Source: Solwaraspora sp. WMMD791
GTDB lineage: Bacteria > Actinomycetota > Actinomycetes > Mycobacteriales > Micromonosporaceae
Reading direction: 5' to 3'
DNA: 64,000 bases
Assembly: GCF_029581195.1 (NCBI RefSeq)
Contig: NZ_CP120737.1
Span: forward strand, 2,418,001-2,482,000
Shown in pieces: positions 26,459 to 34,719 of this stretch (positions within the stretch are counted from its first letter, which is position 1; each line of letters begins with the position of its first letter). The translations under genes and the position numbers were made by a program. The notes under the pieces were generated by a model. The model saw only the letters and a program-made list of their open reading frames with translations. It did no database searches and had not been told where the DNA came from.

Positions 26459-27564
26459 GACGGCTGGTGCGGTTCATCGGTACGCCGTTCGGCCTGGCCA
26501 CCGTGGCCTGCCTGGTGCTGGCCGGCTGGGCGTTGTGGTCCGGCGGCGTCCTCGACGGGCCGATCGCCCGTGAGGTCCGGGTCTCCTCGGTCTACGCCGC
26601 CCCCGGCGTGCAGCTCGACGAGGCAGCTGCCGAGCAGGTCATCGGCAACCGGCGGCTGGTCGTCGTCCTGCTGCCGCCCGGAGCCGATCTGCGCGACGGT
26701 TGCCGGGCGACCGAGCGGGCCGCCGACGGGACGCTGGTACTGGCGATGAGCCGGGAGGTCGACGGCGAGGGCTACGACACGTACGGCTGCGCCTGGCTGC
26801 CCGGCCGCGACGACGCCAATTTCGGCCGGGCCGCGGTCGCCGAGACGACCATCGCCCGGGGTGCGGACCAGTTCGCCGACGACCCGGTCGAGGCGCTCAA
26901 GGTGATCGTGGTCAACTACGACCTGCTGGTGCGGGCCGGCACCATTCCCGACGGTGCCCGCACCATCAGCCCGTCGCTGCCGCGCTACCTGGTCGCCGCC
27001 GCCGCCGTGCTGGCGGTCGGCGTCGGCGCGGCGAGCATCTGGCTGGCGGCCTGGCGGGCCGGGCGGCGCGCGGCCCGGCAGCGGGCCCGCCGGCAGGACC
27101 TGGCCGACCGTCGCAGCCAACTGTCGGCCGCCGCCGCCGTGCTCGCCCAGCAGATCATCGACCTGGACGGTCGGTACGCACAGGTCGAGCGGGCGTTGGC
27201 GCGCGGTGCGCGGGCCAGCGCCGGGGACGGGGCCGGGCGGAGCGCCACCGCGCACCGCGGCTTCGTCCGGCGGTACCGTCGGCTCACCATGGACTATGCC
27301 GAGATCCTGCCGGACATTCTCGCCGCCGACGCCGGTCGACCCGCTGTCAGCCGACCCGCTGTCAGCCGACCCGCCGTTGACGAGCCCGACGCCCGCCGGC
27401 CCGACGCCCGCCGGCCCGACGCCCGCCGGCCCGACCTCGACCGGCCCGACCTCGACCGGCCCGACCTCGACCGGCCCGACCTCGACCAGCTCGTCGCCCG
27501 GTTGGAGCGGTTGAGCGTGCGCGCCAACCAGCTCGCCGCCTCGCCTGCCGACCCGGGGAACTGA
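26455..27564 (+). CDS. Uncharacterised membrane protein with repetitive tail, 369 aa
   Basis: GTG 26455 overlaps the previous stop. N-terminal helix (~8-26), extracytoplasmic domain with two cysteines (RDGCRATER, YGCAWLPG) that could form a disulfide, second helix (~175-196), then a cytoplasmic coiled coil and a run of RPAV / PDARR / PDLDR repeats. No family recognised. Same topology as the preceding product. Confidence 0.7.
   Translation: MRRLVRFIGTPFGLATVACLVLAGWALWSGGVLDGPIAREVRVSSVYAAPGVQLDEAAAEQVIGNRRLVVVLLPPGADLRDGCRATERAADGTLVLAMSREVDGEGYDTYGCAWLPGRDDANFGRAAVAETTIARGADQFADDPVEALKVIVVNYDLLVRAGTIPDGARTISPSLPRYLVAAAAVLAVGVGAASIWLAAWRAGRRAARQRARRQDLADRRSQLSAAAAVLAQQIIDLDGRYAQVERALARGARASAGDGAGRSATAHRGFVRRYRRLTMDYAEILPDILAADAGRPAVSRPAVSRPAVDEPDARRPDARRPDARRPDLDRPDLDRPDLDRPDLDQLVARLERLSVRANQLAASPADPGN
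27337..27490 (+). repeat. Three consecutive 15-bp tandem repeat blocks
   Basis: Within the previous gene: about two and a half copies of CGACCCGCTGTCAGC (from 27337), three copies of GCCCGCCGGCCCGAC (27391-27435) and about three and a half copies of CTCGACCGGCCCGAC (27436-27490). All keep the frame and encode RPAVS, ARRPD and LDRPD units. Copies within a block are identical, so they arose recently. Confidence 0.9.
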
Positions 27565-27566
27565 CG

Positions 27567-28238
27567 GTGCGTGGGGCGCGGCCGGCGGCCGGCGGTGGCC
27601 GGTGGGTGGAGATCTCGCCGGAGCGGATCCGGGGCTGGCTCGACGGCTTCTACGGCCGCCACGACGGTGCCAGCGAGGACGGCCTGACCCTGACCGGGGC
27701 CAGCAACGGTGACACCGCGACCCTGCTGCCGCCACCGGGCATCGAGGGGGTGACCGACGTCGACGGGCTGCTCACCGCGCTGATCCGGCCACCGCGCATC
27801 GGTCTGCTGCTGGCCCGCAAGGGCGCGGTGGCGGTGGGCGTCGTCGACGGCACCGTCGTCGTGGTGTCCAAGGTCGAGCGGCACTACGTGCAGGGACGCA
27901 CCGCCGCCGGCGGGCAGTCGCAGCAGCGGTACGCCCGCCGGCGCGACAACCAGGCGACGGCGGCCGCCGGACGGGCCGCCGACATCGTGGCCCGGGTGCT
28001 GCTGCCGTACGTCCCAGGGGCGGCGACGCAGCAGGTCGGTGCCGGGGAGGAGCCGATCAACGCCCTGGTCTGCGGCGGCGACCGGTTGATGGTCGACACG
28101 GTGCTCGCCGACCAGCGGCTGGCGCCGCTGCTGCCGTTGCGCCATCCGCACCTGCTGGAGTGCCCCGAACCTCGGCTCGCCGTGCTGCAGGACGCCGCGG
28201 TCACCGCCCGCCGCGTCCGCATCCATCTCGTGCCCTGA
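27567..28238 (+). CDS. acVLRF1-family peptidyl-tRNA hydrolase
   Basis: About 223 residues, GTG two bases after the preceding stop. The N-terminus GGRWVEISPERIRGWLDGFYGRH and the catalytic block GRTAAGGQSQQRYARRRDNQA are hallmarks of the actinobacterial VLRF1 family, eRF1-like proteins related to Vms1/ANKZF1 that release nascent chains from peptidyl-tRNA on stalled ribosomes. The C-terminal half is an alpha/beta domain (INALVCGGDRLMVDTVL). It sits in a membrane-protein operon; the link to those genes is unclear. Confidence 0.85.
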   Translation: MRGARPAAGGGRWVEISPERIRGWLDGFYGRHDGASEDGLTLTGASNGDTATLLPPPGIEGVTDVDGLLTALIRPPRIGLLLARKGAVAVGVVDGTVVVVSKVERHYVQGRTAAGGQSQQRYARRRDNQATAAAGRAADIVARVLLPYVPGAATQQVGAGEEPINALVCGGDRLMVDTVLADQRLAPLLPLRHPHLLECPEPRLAVLQDAAVTARRVRIHLVP

Positions 28239-28311
28239 CCCGGCCTGTGCCCCGCCCGGGTGGGATCGGTGCCGGTCAGGGGCTAGCTAAACCCGAGGGT
28301 AACTTCATAAG

Positions 28312-28347
28312 CTCCCGTTGGTGGATCATCCGATCGACCAACGGGAG
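28312..28347 (+). promoter_or_regulatory. Hairpin sequestering the ribosome-binding site of the MFS gene
   Basis: CTCCCGTTGGT (28312-28322) and ACCAACGGGAG (28337-28347) form a perfect 11-bp inverted repeat around a 14-base spacer. The right arm contains GGGAGG, the ribosome-binding site for ATG 28353. It may be a TetR operator at DNA level (the TetR gene is at 31036-31641) or a translational switch at RNA level. Confidence 0.6.
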
Positions 28348-28352
28348 GCCCG

Positions 28353-29627
28353 ATGGCGACACCGACCGCAGCCACGCCGACCGGAGCGATCCTGCCCCGG
28401 GTCCGCGCACCGTGGGTGACCGCGTACGTCCTGGCGATGGTCGGCGTCGCGGCAGGCTGGTTCGGACCGATCCAGATCCTGCTGCCGGAGCAGGCCCAGG
28501 CCCTCGCGGGTGAGGGCACCATCGGCAAAGAGACGCTGCTCGCGGTCGTCACCGGGTACGGCGCGGCCGCCTCCATGCTGGCCAATCCACTCTGGGGTGC
28601 GCTCTCCGACCGGCTACGCACCCGGTGGGGCCACCGTCGCCCGGTCCTCGTCGCCGGTGCCGCCGTCGGGTCGGTCGGGCTCGTCGTGCTCGCCGTGGCC
28701 GGTACCGGTCCGGCGATGGTCGCCGGCTGGATTCTGGTCCAGATCGGACTGAACGGCCCGCTCGCGGCGCTCGCCGCGATGATCGGCGACCGGGTGCCGG
28801 AGGTCCAACGCGGCACGGTCGGCGCGTTGTTCGGGGTGGCCCAGATCGTCGGAGTGGTCGTGGGCACCGCTGTCGCCGTGGTCGTCGGCGACACCGCCAT
28901 CGGCTACGCCGCGCTGGCCGTCGCCGCCCCCGCCCTGATGGTCAGCATCGTCCTGGTGCACCGTGAGCCGTCGGGCCGGCCGGCGGAACCGGCGGCGCCG
29001 GCAGCGACGCGGGACCCTCGGGCGGTCCGGGCACCCGCCGGGTGGCTGCGGGTGCTGCTGCGCCCGGGTGCCGACTTCGGCTGGGCCTGGCTGATCCGGT
29101 TCCTGCTGAACCTGGTCAACGCGCTCGTCCTGCTCTACCTCTACTACTACCTGGCCGACCGGGTCGGCGTCGACGACCCGGGCACCCTGGTGCTGATGCT
29201 CACCCTGGTCAACGTCACCATCGCCGGCGGGTGCGCCGCCGCTGGCGGGGTGCTCTCCGACCGCTGGCGTCGCCGCCGCGGCTTCATCGCCGCCGGGGCC
29301 GGTGCCCTCGCCGCCGGCACCGCCCTGCTCGGGCTGCTGCCGTACCTGCCGGCGGTGCTGGTCGCCACCGTCTTCATCGGTGCCGGCTGGGGGCTGTTCG
29401 TCGCCGTCGACATGGCGGTGATGACGCAGGTCCTGCCCGACGCCGAGACCCGGGCGATGATGCTCGGCGTGGCGAACGTCGCCGCGTCGCTGCCGCAGCT
29501 GGCGGCACCCGTACTGGCTGCGCCGATCGTCACCTCTGCCGGCGGTTACCCGGTGCTGTACCTGGTCACCGCCGGGGTCGCGCTGCTGGCCCTGGCCTGC
29601 CTGCCCCGACTGCGCCGCATCGGATGA
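28353..29627 (+). CDS. MFS transporter (probable sugar/glucoside uptake)
   Basis: About 424 residues with twelve predicted helices and the MFS loop motif WGALSDRLRTRWGHRRPVLVAG between helices 2 and 3, similar to glycoside-pentoside-hexuronide-like or sugar MFS carriers. A GH1 glycosidase follows after 41 bases, so uptake of a beta-glucoside for cytoplasmic cleavage is the simplest reading. Confidence 0.8.
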   Translation: MATPTAATPTGAILPRVRAPWVTAYVLAMVGVAAGWFGPIQILLPEQAQALAGEGTIGKETLLAVVTGYGAAASMLANPLWGALSDRLRTRWGHRRPVLVAGAAVGSVGLVVLAVAGTGPAMVAGWILVQIGLNGPLAALAAMIGDRVPEVQRGTVGALFGVAQIVGVVVGTAVAVVVGDTAIGYAALAVAAPALMVSIVLVHREPSGRPAEPAAPAATRDPRAVRAPAGWLRVLLRPGADFGWAWLIRFLLNLVNALVLLYLYYYLADRVGVDDPGTLVLMLTLVNVTIAGGCAAAGGVLSDRWRRRRGFIAAGAGALAAGTALLGLLPYLPAVLVATVFIGAGWGLFVAVDMAVMTQVLPDAETRAMMLGVANVAASLPQLAAPVLAAPIVTSAGGYPVLYLVTAGVALLALACLPRLRRIG

Positions 29628-29668
29628 GCCGCCCGCACCCGGCGCACCGCCACCTGGAAGGAGCACCC

Positions 29669-31060
29669 GTGTCCGCCACCGTCCCGCTGCTGCCCGCCGG
29701 ATTCCGCTTCGGCATGTCCACCTCGGCGTTCCAGATCGAAGGCGCCACCGATGTCGACGGCCGGGGGCCGAGCATCTGGGACACCTTCACCGCCCGAGCC
29801 GGCACCGTCCGCCACGGCGAGAACGCGACCGTCGCCGTCGACCACTATCACCGGTACGCCGAGGACGTGACGCACGTCGCCGACTGCGGGGTGCACGACT
29901 ACCGGTTCTCGTTCGCCTGGCCCCGGGTGCTGCCCGACGCCACCACCGTCAACCCGGCCGGGCTGGATTTCTACGACCGGCTGGTCGACCGGCTGCTCGC
30001 CGCCGGGGTACGGCCGGTGCCGACGCTGTACCACTGGGACCTGCCGCAGGTGCTGGAGGACGCCGGCGGCTGGCTGTCGCGCGACACCGCGTACGCCCTG
30101 GCCGACTACGCCACCGTGCTGGTGGAACGGCTCGGCGACCGGATCCGCGACTGGATCACCATGAACGAGATGAGCGTGCACGCCCTCTACGGCTACGCGC
30201 TCACCGAGCACGCCCCGGGGCGTGGGCTCGGGTTGGCCGCGCTGCCGGCGGCGCACCACCAACTGTTGGCGCACGGACTCGCCGTACAGGTGCTGCGCGA
30301 GCACAGCGCGGCGGCCGTCGGGGTCGCCAACCAGCACTTCCCGGTGCTGCCGGCCAGCGACGACGTCGCCGACCAGATGGCCGCCGCGCTCTTCGCCGAC
30401 CTGACCAACTGGTGCTACTCCGACCCGATCCTGCGCGGCGAGTACCCCAACCCGCTGATTCGCGACGGCATCGGTACGCCGGACGCGGTCCTGGACCGCG
30501 ACCTGGCGGTCATCGGCACCCCGCTGGACTTCTACGGGGTCAACTACTACGAGCCGACGATGATCGAATCGCCCCGGGCCGGCAAGGACTACCGGGGAGT
30601 GCTGGAGGTCGACATCCCCGACGGGCTGCCGTTCTCGCCGGTGCCGGTGCCGGACGTGGCGCGGACCGACTTCGGCTGGGCGATCGCGCCGGGCGGGTTG
30701 ACCGACATCCTGCGGACGCTGCACGAGCGCTACCCGGGCATGCCGCCGGTGGTGGTCACCGAGAACGGCGCGTCGTTCCACGACCCCGGGCCGGACCCGA
30801 CCGGGCGGATCGCCGACGACCGCCGGATCGCCTTCCTCGACGCGCACCTGCGTGCCGTGGGCGACGCGGTCGCCGCCGGCGTCGACGTACGCGGCTACTA
30901 CGTCTGGTCCGCGATGGACAACTTCGAGTGGGCCGCCGGCTACGACGAACGTTTCGGCCTGGTCCACGTCGACCGCACGACCCTGGAACGGACCCGGAAG
31001 GACTCGTGGTACTGGCTGCGGGACGTGATCGCGGCTCAGCCGGCGGGTGCCCGCAGCTGA
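29669..31060 (+). CDS. GH1 beta-glucosidase
   Basis: About 463 residues, start GTG 29669 after GGAAGGAG. FRFGMSTSAFQIEGA opens the barrel; the acid/base lies in WITMNEMSV (NEM instead of the usual NEP) and the nucleophile in VVTENGASF. No signal peptide, so the enzyme is cytoplasmic and hydrolyses imported beta-glucosides. The last 25 bases overlap the convergent TetR gene. Confidence 0.93.
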   Translation: MSATVPLLPAGFRFGMSTSAFQIEGATDVDGRGPSIWDTFTARAGTVRHGENATVAVDHYHRYAEDVTHVADCGVHDYRFSFAWPRVLPDATTVNPAGLDFYDRLVDRLLAAGVRPVPTLYHWDLPQVLEDAGGWLSRDTAYALADYATVLVERLGDRIRDWITMNEMSVHALYGYALTEHAPGRGLGLAALPAAHHQLLAHGLAVQVLREHSAAAVGVANQHFPVLPASDDVADQMAAALFADLTNWCYSDPILRGEYPNPLIRDGIGTPDAVLDRDLAVIGTPLDFYGVNYYEPTMIESPRAGKDYRGVLEVDIPDGLPFSPVPVPDVARTDFGWAIAPGGLTDILRTLHERYPGMPPVVVTENGASFHDPGPDPTGRIADDRRIAFLDAHLRAVGDAVAAGVDVRGYYVWSAMDNFEWAAGYDERFGLVHVDRTTLERTRKDSWYWLRDVIAAQPAGARS

Positions 31061-31641
31061 TCGACGAAGGCGGTGGCGACCCGGTCGAGCCGGTCGGCGC
31101 GGCCCTCCTCGGGGAGGCCGTCGACGAGACTGAGCAGGGTGCTGCCCTCGACCAGGATGATGAAGTCGTCGAGCACCTCGTCGTCGGCCACGCCGGCCCG
31201 CAGCTCGCCCCGGTCGCGGGCCTCCCGCAGGCAGACCTGCAGCAGCGGGCGGATCCGCTGGTGTGCCTCGCGGCGGGCGGCGGCCAGCCGGGGGTGCGAC
31301 AGCGCGGCCCCGGCGAAAGCCACGTTGACGTGGGCGTCGGCGGCCCGCTCGGCGTCGAGCGGCAGAACGGCGTCGAGCGCGGCCCGCAGCGCGGCCAACC
31401 CGTACAGTCGTCCGCCGATGCGGAACGCCCGGGCGACGATCCGGTCGTAGATCGCCCGCTGCGCCGCGACCAGGATGTCGTCCTTACCGCCGAGAAAATG
31501 CGCCAGTACGCTGAGCGAACAGCCCGCTTCCTGGGCGATCGCCCGGGTGGTGGTGCCCTCGACGCCCCGCTGCCGCACGACCTGCCAGGTCGCGGCGAGC
31601 AGCTCGGCCCGCCGCTGCCCGTGGTCGACGAGTCTGGGCAC
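31036..31641 (-). CDS. TetR-family repressor
   Basis: About 201 residues. N-terminal HTH: LLAATWQVVRQRGVEGTTTRAIAQEAGCSLSVLAHFLGGKDDIL (~13-58). The C-terminal ligand domain resembles BetI/TetR_C_6-type regulators. It is convergent with, and partly overlaps, the glucosidase gene and may control the MFS-GH1 unit through the hairpin at 28312-28347 (inference). Confidence 0.85.
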   Translation of the reverse strand: MPRLVDHGQRRAELLAATWQVVRQRGVEGTTTRAIAQEAGCSLSVLAHFLGGKDDILVAAQRAIYDRIVARAFRIGGRLYGLAALRAALDAVLPLDAERAADAHVNVAFAGAALSHPRLAAARREAHQRIRPLLQVCLREARDRGELRAGVADDEVLDDFIILVEGSTLLSLVDGLPEEGRADRLDRVATAFVDQLRAPAG

Positions 31642-31706
31642 CCGGCCAGCTTAGTGACCGCCGGTGGCCGGCGCCGGTCCTGGGCGACCGCCGGCGCCGC
31701 CCCGGG

Positions 31707-33161
31707 TCAGTACCGCAGCCCGGCGTGGGCCGCCGACACCCCGGCCGCCGTGATGTCCCGGGTGGGCCAGCCGGCGTACAGATCGCTGTACGCCGGCACC
31801 GGTGCCGGGTCGTCGCCCGGGGTCTCGGCGTCGAGCACGAAGGTGCGCACCAGCCGCCCCACCCGATAGCTGCCGGGCCGGTCGCCGTCGCGTAGCAGAC
31901 CGGCGTCGATCAGCTCCTCGGCGAGGTCCTGCCCGTCGCGCATGACCGCTTCCGGGTCGCATCGGAAGGACAACCGGGCAATCCGGCCGAGCAGCGTCCG
32001 CGCGTCGGCGCTGAGTCCCTGGTACGCCGAACGCAGCGCGGCGCGCAGCGACAGGTCGCCGACGCGCAACCAGTCCAGCGCCGTCGCGGGTCGCGCCAGC
32101 CGGGCCGTCACCTCGCACAGCGACAGGTCCGGTCGGGCGGTCAGTTTACGCAGCGTGATGTCCAATGCCAGCGGCAGATCGCCGCAGAGCGCGGCGAGCC
32201 GTTCGCATTCCCTCGGCGCGGTGGCGACGCGGTCCGGTACGGAGGCGGCTATCATCGCCAGCGCCTCGGCCCGGGACAGCACGTCGAGCCGGATCCGGGC
32301 GACACCGTCGAGTCCCAGCAGCCGGCTGCGGCTGACCAGGATCGTCCGGCTACGCCGCGACGCGACCAGCAGTGGACGGACCTGTCGCTCGTCGCGCACG
32401 TTGTCGAGCAGGACCAGTAGTCGGCGGTCGGCCAGCAGCGACCGGTAGAGCCCGGCGCGCTGGTCGACGGTGTGCGGCACCTGGTCGGCCGGTAGGCCCA
32501 GGGCGTGCAGGAAGTCCTCGAGCAGCTGCCCGATCTCCGAGGAGGTGCCGCGCAGCGTGCCAAGGTCGGCGTACAGCTGTCCGTCGACCAGATCGGCGGC
32601 GACCTGGTGGGCGTACTCCAGGGCGAACCGGGTCTTGCCGACCCCGACCGGGCCGGTGACCAGCACCGGGGTCGCCGGCTGCGTCGTGATCGGGGCCAGT
32701 TGTTCCTGGACGGGTGCCAGTTGTTCCTGAGCAGGGGCCTGGTGGTCCTGGACAGGGGCCAGGTGTTCCTGGATTCGGGCCAGTTCGGCCGCGCGGCCGA
32801 CGAACTCGCCGCACCGCCACGGCAGGTGGGCCGGTCGCGGCAGGTCCGCCCCGGTCGGCCGGCCGCAGGGACGGGTGCGCGACGGCGGGTCCGCGGCGGC
32901 CGTCCGGGCGACCTGCATCCACCGTCGCCGCCACTGTTCGCGATCGCCGCCGCAGGCCGCGACGAATCCCAGGGTGACCTGCAACGTCGGTAATCGGGTG
33001 CCGCTGGCCGCGCTGGACAGCACCGACGGGGAGTACAGCGCCGACCGGGCCATCTCGCGGTATGTCGGCTTTCCAGCTAGGGCGCGGAGTTTGCGCAGTT
33101 CACTGGCAAAGGCAGCAACCTCTCCTCCTGCGACGTCCACGGGCTTCTCCGGTCTCGCCAT
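31707..33161 (-). CDS. HTH plus NB-ARC (STAND) ATPase regulator, left flank of cluster
   Basis: About 484 residues; ATG 33161 follows GGGAGGGG. Residues ~18-70 are an XRE-like HTH (TYREMARSALYSPSVLSSAASGTRLPTLQVTLGFVAACGG). The NB-ARC P-loop is VTGPVGVGKTRFAL and Walker B is RRLLVLLDNV; a winged-helix region follows. A Gln/Pro repeat linker (four ~21-base units, 32695-32778) separates HTH and ATPase. It is paralogous over its length to the gene at 45311-46735. Divergent from the isocitrate-lyase-family gene, and a likely pathway switch. Confidence 0.85.
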   Translation of the reverse strand: MARPEKPVDVAGGEVAAFASELRKLRALAGKPTYREMARSALYSPSVLSSAASGTRLPTLQVTLGFVAACGGDREQWRRRWMQVARTAAADPPSRTRPCGRPTGADLPRPAHLPWRCGEFVGRAAELARIQEHLAPVQDHQAPAQEQLAPVQEQLAPITTQPATPVLVTGPVGVGKTRFALEYAHQVAADLVDGQLYADLGTLRGTSSEIGQLLEDFLHALGLPADQVPHTVDQRAGLYRSLLADRRLLVLLDNVRDERQVRPLLVASRRSRTILVSRSRLLGLDGVARIRLDVLSRAEALAMIAASVPDRVATAPRECERLAALCGDLPLALDITLRKLTARPDLSLCEVTARLARPATALDWLRVGDLSLRAALRSAYQGLSADARTLLGRIARLSFRCDPEAVMRDGQDLAEELIDAGLLRDGDRPGSYRVGRLVRTFVLDAETPGDDPAPVPAYSDLYAGWPTRDITAAGVSAAHAGLRY

Positions 33162-33660
33162 GAGGGAATCCCCTCCCACGTCGACCCGATTGAATCTTTG
33201 TAGAACATTCGAGTGCCTTCGGGAATCGGGCATCCGCTGGGTACAGCGGGACGCCGTCAGGACACCGTCACCGGTTAGCCATTTCAGCCGATGGGGGCGT
33301 TGAACGGCAGGGTTGATCTGCCCGAACAATCAAAGTTGGCGGAAGTCGGACATCGACCCGGCACCCCTGCTGTCCGGGTTGGACGGACGCCCCGATCGCT
33401 TGCATCTGGAGACGATCGCGGCGGTTGGCTGATGGGCGTGCCGGCGCACCGTACCGTGGTGGGTGTTCTATCGTACGTGGACTGAAATTCCCACCGGTAC
33501 GGCCGGGCCGGGAATCGTCGACCGGACCGACCGAGGCGCGATCAATGGGGAGGACGCGATCAACCACGCAGGCCAGCCGTGCCGGTCCGGCACCTGACAT
33601 CTCGCCCGAATCGCCGCTGCGCACCGGTTGGAAGCACCGCAATCAGCACAGTTATTGACG

Positions 33661-33681
33661 CACGGGGCGAACCGCCCCGTG
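33661..33681 (+). promoter_or_regulatory. Leader hairpin before the cluster; 33162-33704 otherwise without a clear gene
   Basis: CACGGGGCG (33661-33669), loop of three, CGCCCCGTG (33673-33681), 24 bases before the GTG at 33705. The 543-base divergent region 33162-33704 between regulator and first gene shows no strong ORF. A 37-codon ATG frame at 33545-33658 is the only candidate. It presumably holds the divergent promoters. Confidence 0.5.
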
Positions 33682-33704
33682 CCCGAACACCGAGGAGCGA
33701 CACC

Positions 33705-34538
33705 GTGGTAGACAGCACGCAGCAGGGCCGGGCCGAGTCGTTGCGGTCGATGCACAGCGGCGGGATCCTCGTGCTGCCCAACGCGTGGGACGCCGGCAGC
33801 GCGGCCGCGATCGCGGCCGCCGGGGCCAGGGCGATCGCCACGACCAGCGGCGGCGTCGCCTGGTCGGTCGGACGCACCGACGGGCACGGGATGAGCCGGC
33901 AGGAGATGGTCGACCAGATCCGGTGGATCGCCGACGCGGTCGACGTCCCGGTCACCGCCGACATCGAAGGCGGCTACGGGCCGACGCCAGGCGACGTCGC
34001 CGACACCGTCGAGGCGGCGATCGCCGCCGGGGCCGTCGGAGTCAACATCGAGGACTCGCGGGCACCGGGCGGCCCCCTGTTCGACCTGCCGGAACAGGCC
34101 GACCGGGTGAGTGCGGCGCGCGACGGCGCGACCCGCGCCGGCCTGCCGGGACTGGTGATCAACATCCGTACCGACGTGTTCCTGTTCGGCATCGGCGAGC
34201 CGGACGGCCGGCTCGCCGACGTGATCGAGCGGGCCGAGGCGTACGCGCAGGCCGGCGCGGACTGTCTGTTCGTCCCCGGGCTGACCGACCTGGCCACCCT
34301 CGCCACGCTCACGAAGTCGGTCCCGCTTCCGGTGAACGTGATGGCCGGCCCGGGAGCCCCGACGGTGGCCGAGTTCGAGGCGGCCGGCGTGCGCCGGGTC
34401 AGCCTCGGCACCGCCGTCAGCCAGGCCGCGTACGCCGTCGCGCAACGCGCCGCCATCGAGGCCCTGACCAAGGGCACCTACGACGAGCTCGACGGCGGCC
34501 TCGACTACGGCACCCTGAACGGCTACTTCACCCGCTGA
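33705..34538 (+). CDS. Isocitrate lyase / PEP mutase superfamily enzyme
   Basis: About 277 residues, GTG with GAGGAG 7 bases upstream. NAWDAGSAAAIAAAGARAIATTSGG, PVTADIEGGYG (metal-binding Asp/Glu) and GVNIEDS are the superfamily core. It lacks EDK...K of true PEP mutase and resembles the oxaloacetate-decarboxylase/carboxyvinyl-type branch that makes or breaks C-C bonds next to a 2-oxo acid. A terminator-like stem follows, so it is its own unit. Role in the cluster unknown; it might generate or remove glyoxylate or a 2-oxo acid (inference). Confidence 0.85.
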   Translation: MVDSTQQGRAESLRSMHSGGILVLPNAWDAGSAAAIAAAGARAIATTSGGVAWSVGRTDGHGMSRQEMVDQIRWIADAVDVPVTADIEGGYGPTPGDVADTVEAAIAAGAVGVNIEDSRAPGGPLFDLPEQADRVSAARDGATRAGLPGLVINIRTDVFLFGIGEPDGRLADVIERAEAYAQAGADCLFVPGLTDLATLATLTKSVPLPVNVMAGPGAPTVAEFEAAGVRRVSLGTAVSQAAYAVAQRAAIEALTKGTYDELDGGLDYGTLNGYFTR

Positions 34539-34557
34539 CCCGGGCGCCCGCCACTGT

Positions 34558-34591
34558 GGTGGCCGGGCCGGTGACCACCGGCCCGGCCACC
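34558..34591 (+). terminator. Strong GC hairpin after the isocitrate-lyase-family gene
   Basis: GGTGGCCGGGCCGG (34558-34571) pairs perfectly with CCGGCCCGGCCACC (34578-34591) around a 6-base loop, 20 bases after the stop. It separates this gene from the monooxygenase gene. Confidence 0.8.
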
Positions 34592-34719
34592 GGTGTGCGC
34601 GGGCCGCCACCGGCGACCGTCCTGACCGGCGTTGATTGTCCGTGCCGGACAACCCTTTCGGCCAACCGATCCGCTGACTTCAATCGGTGGCATCAGCACA
34701 GCCGAGGGGAAGCGATCGA

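Noticed and set aside
27337-27490. CRISPR array
   Set aside because: The repeats are contiguous 15-base units without spacers and stay in frame inside a coding sequence.
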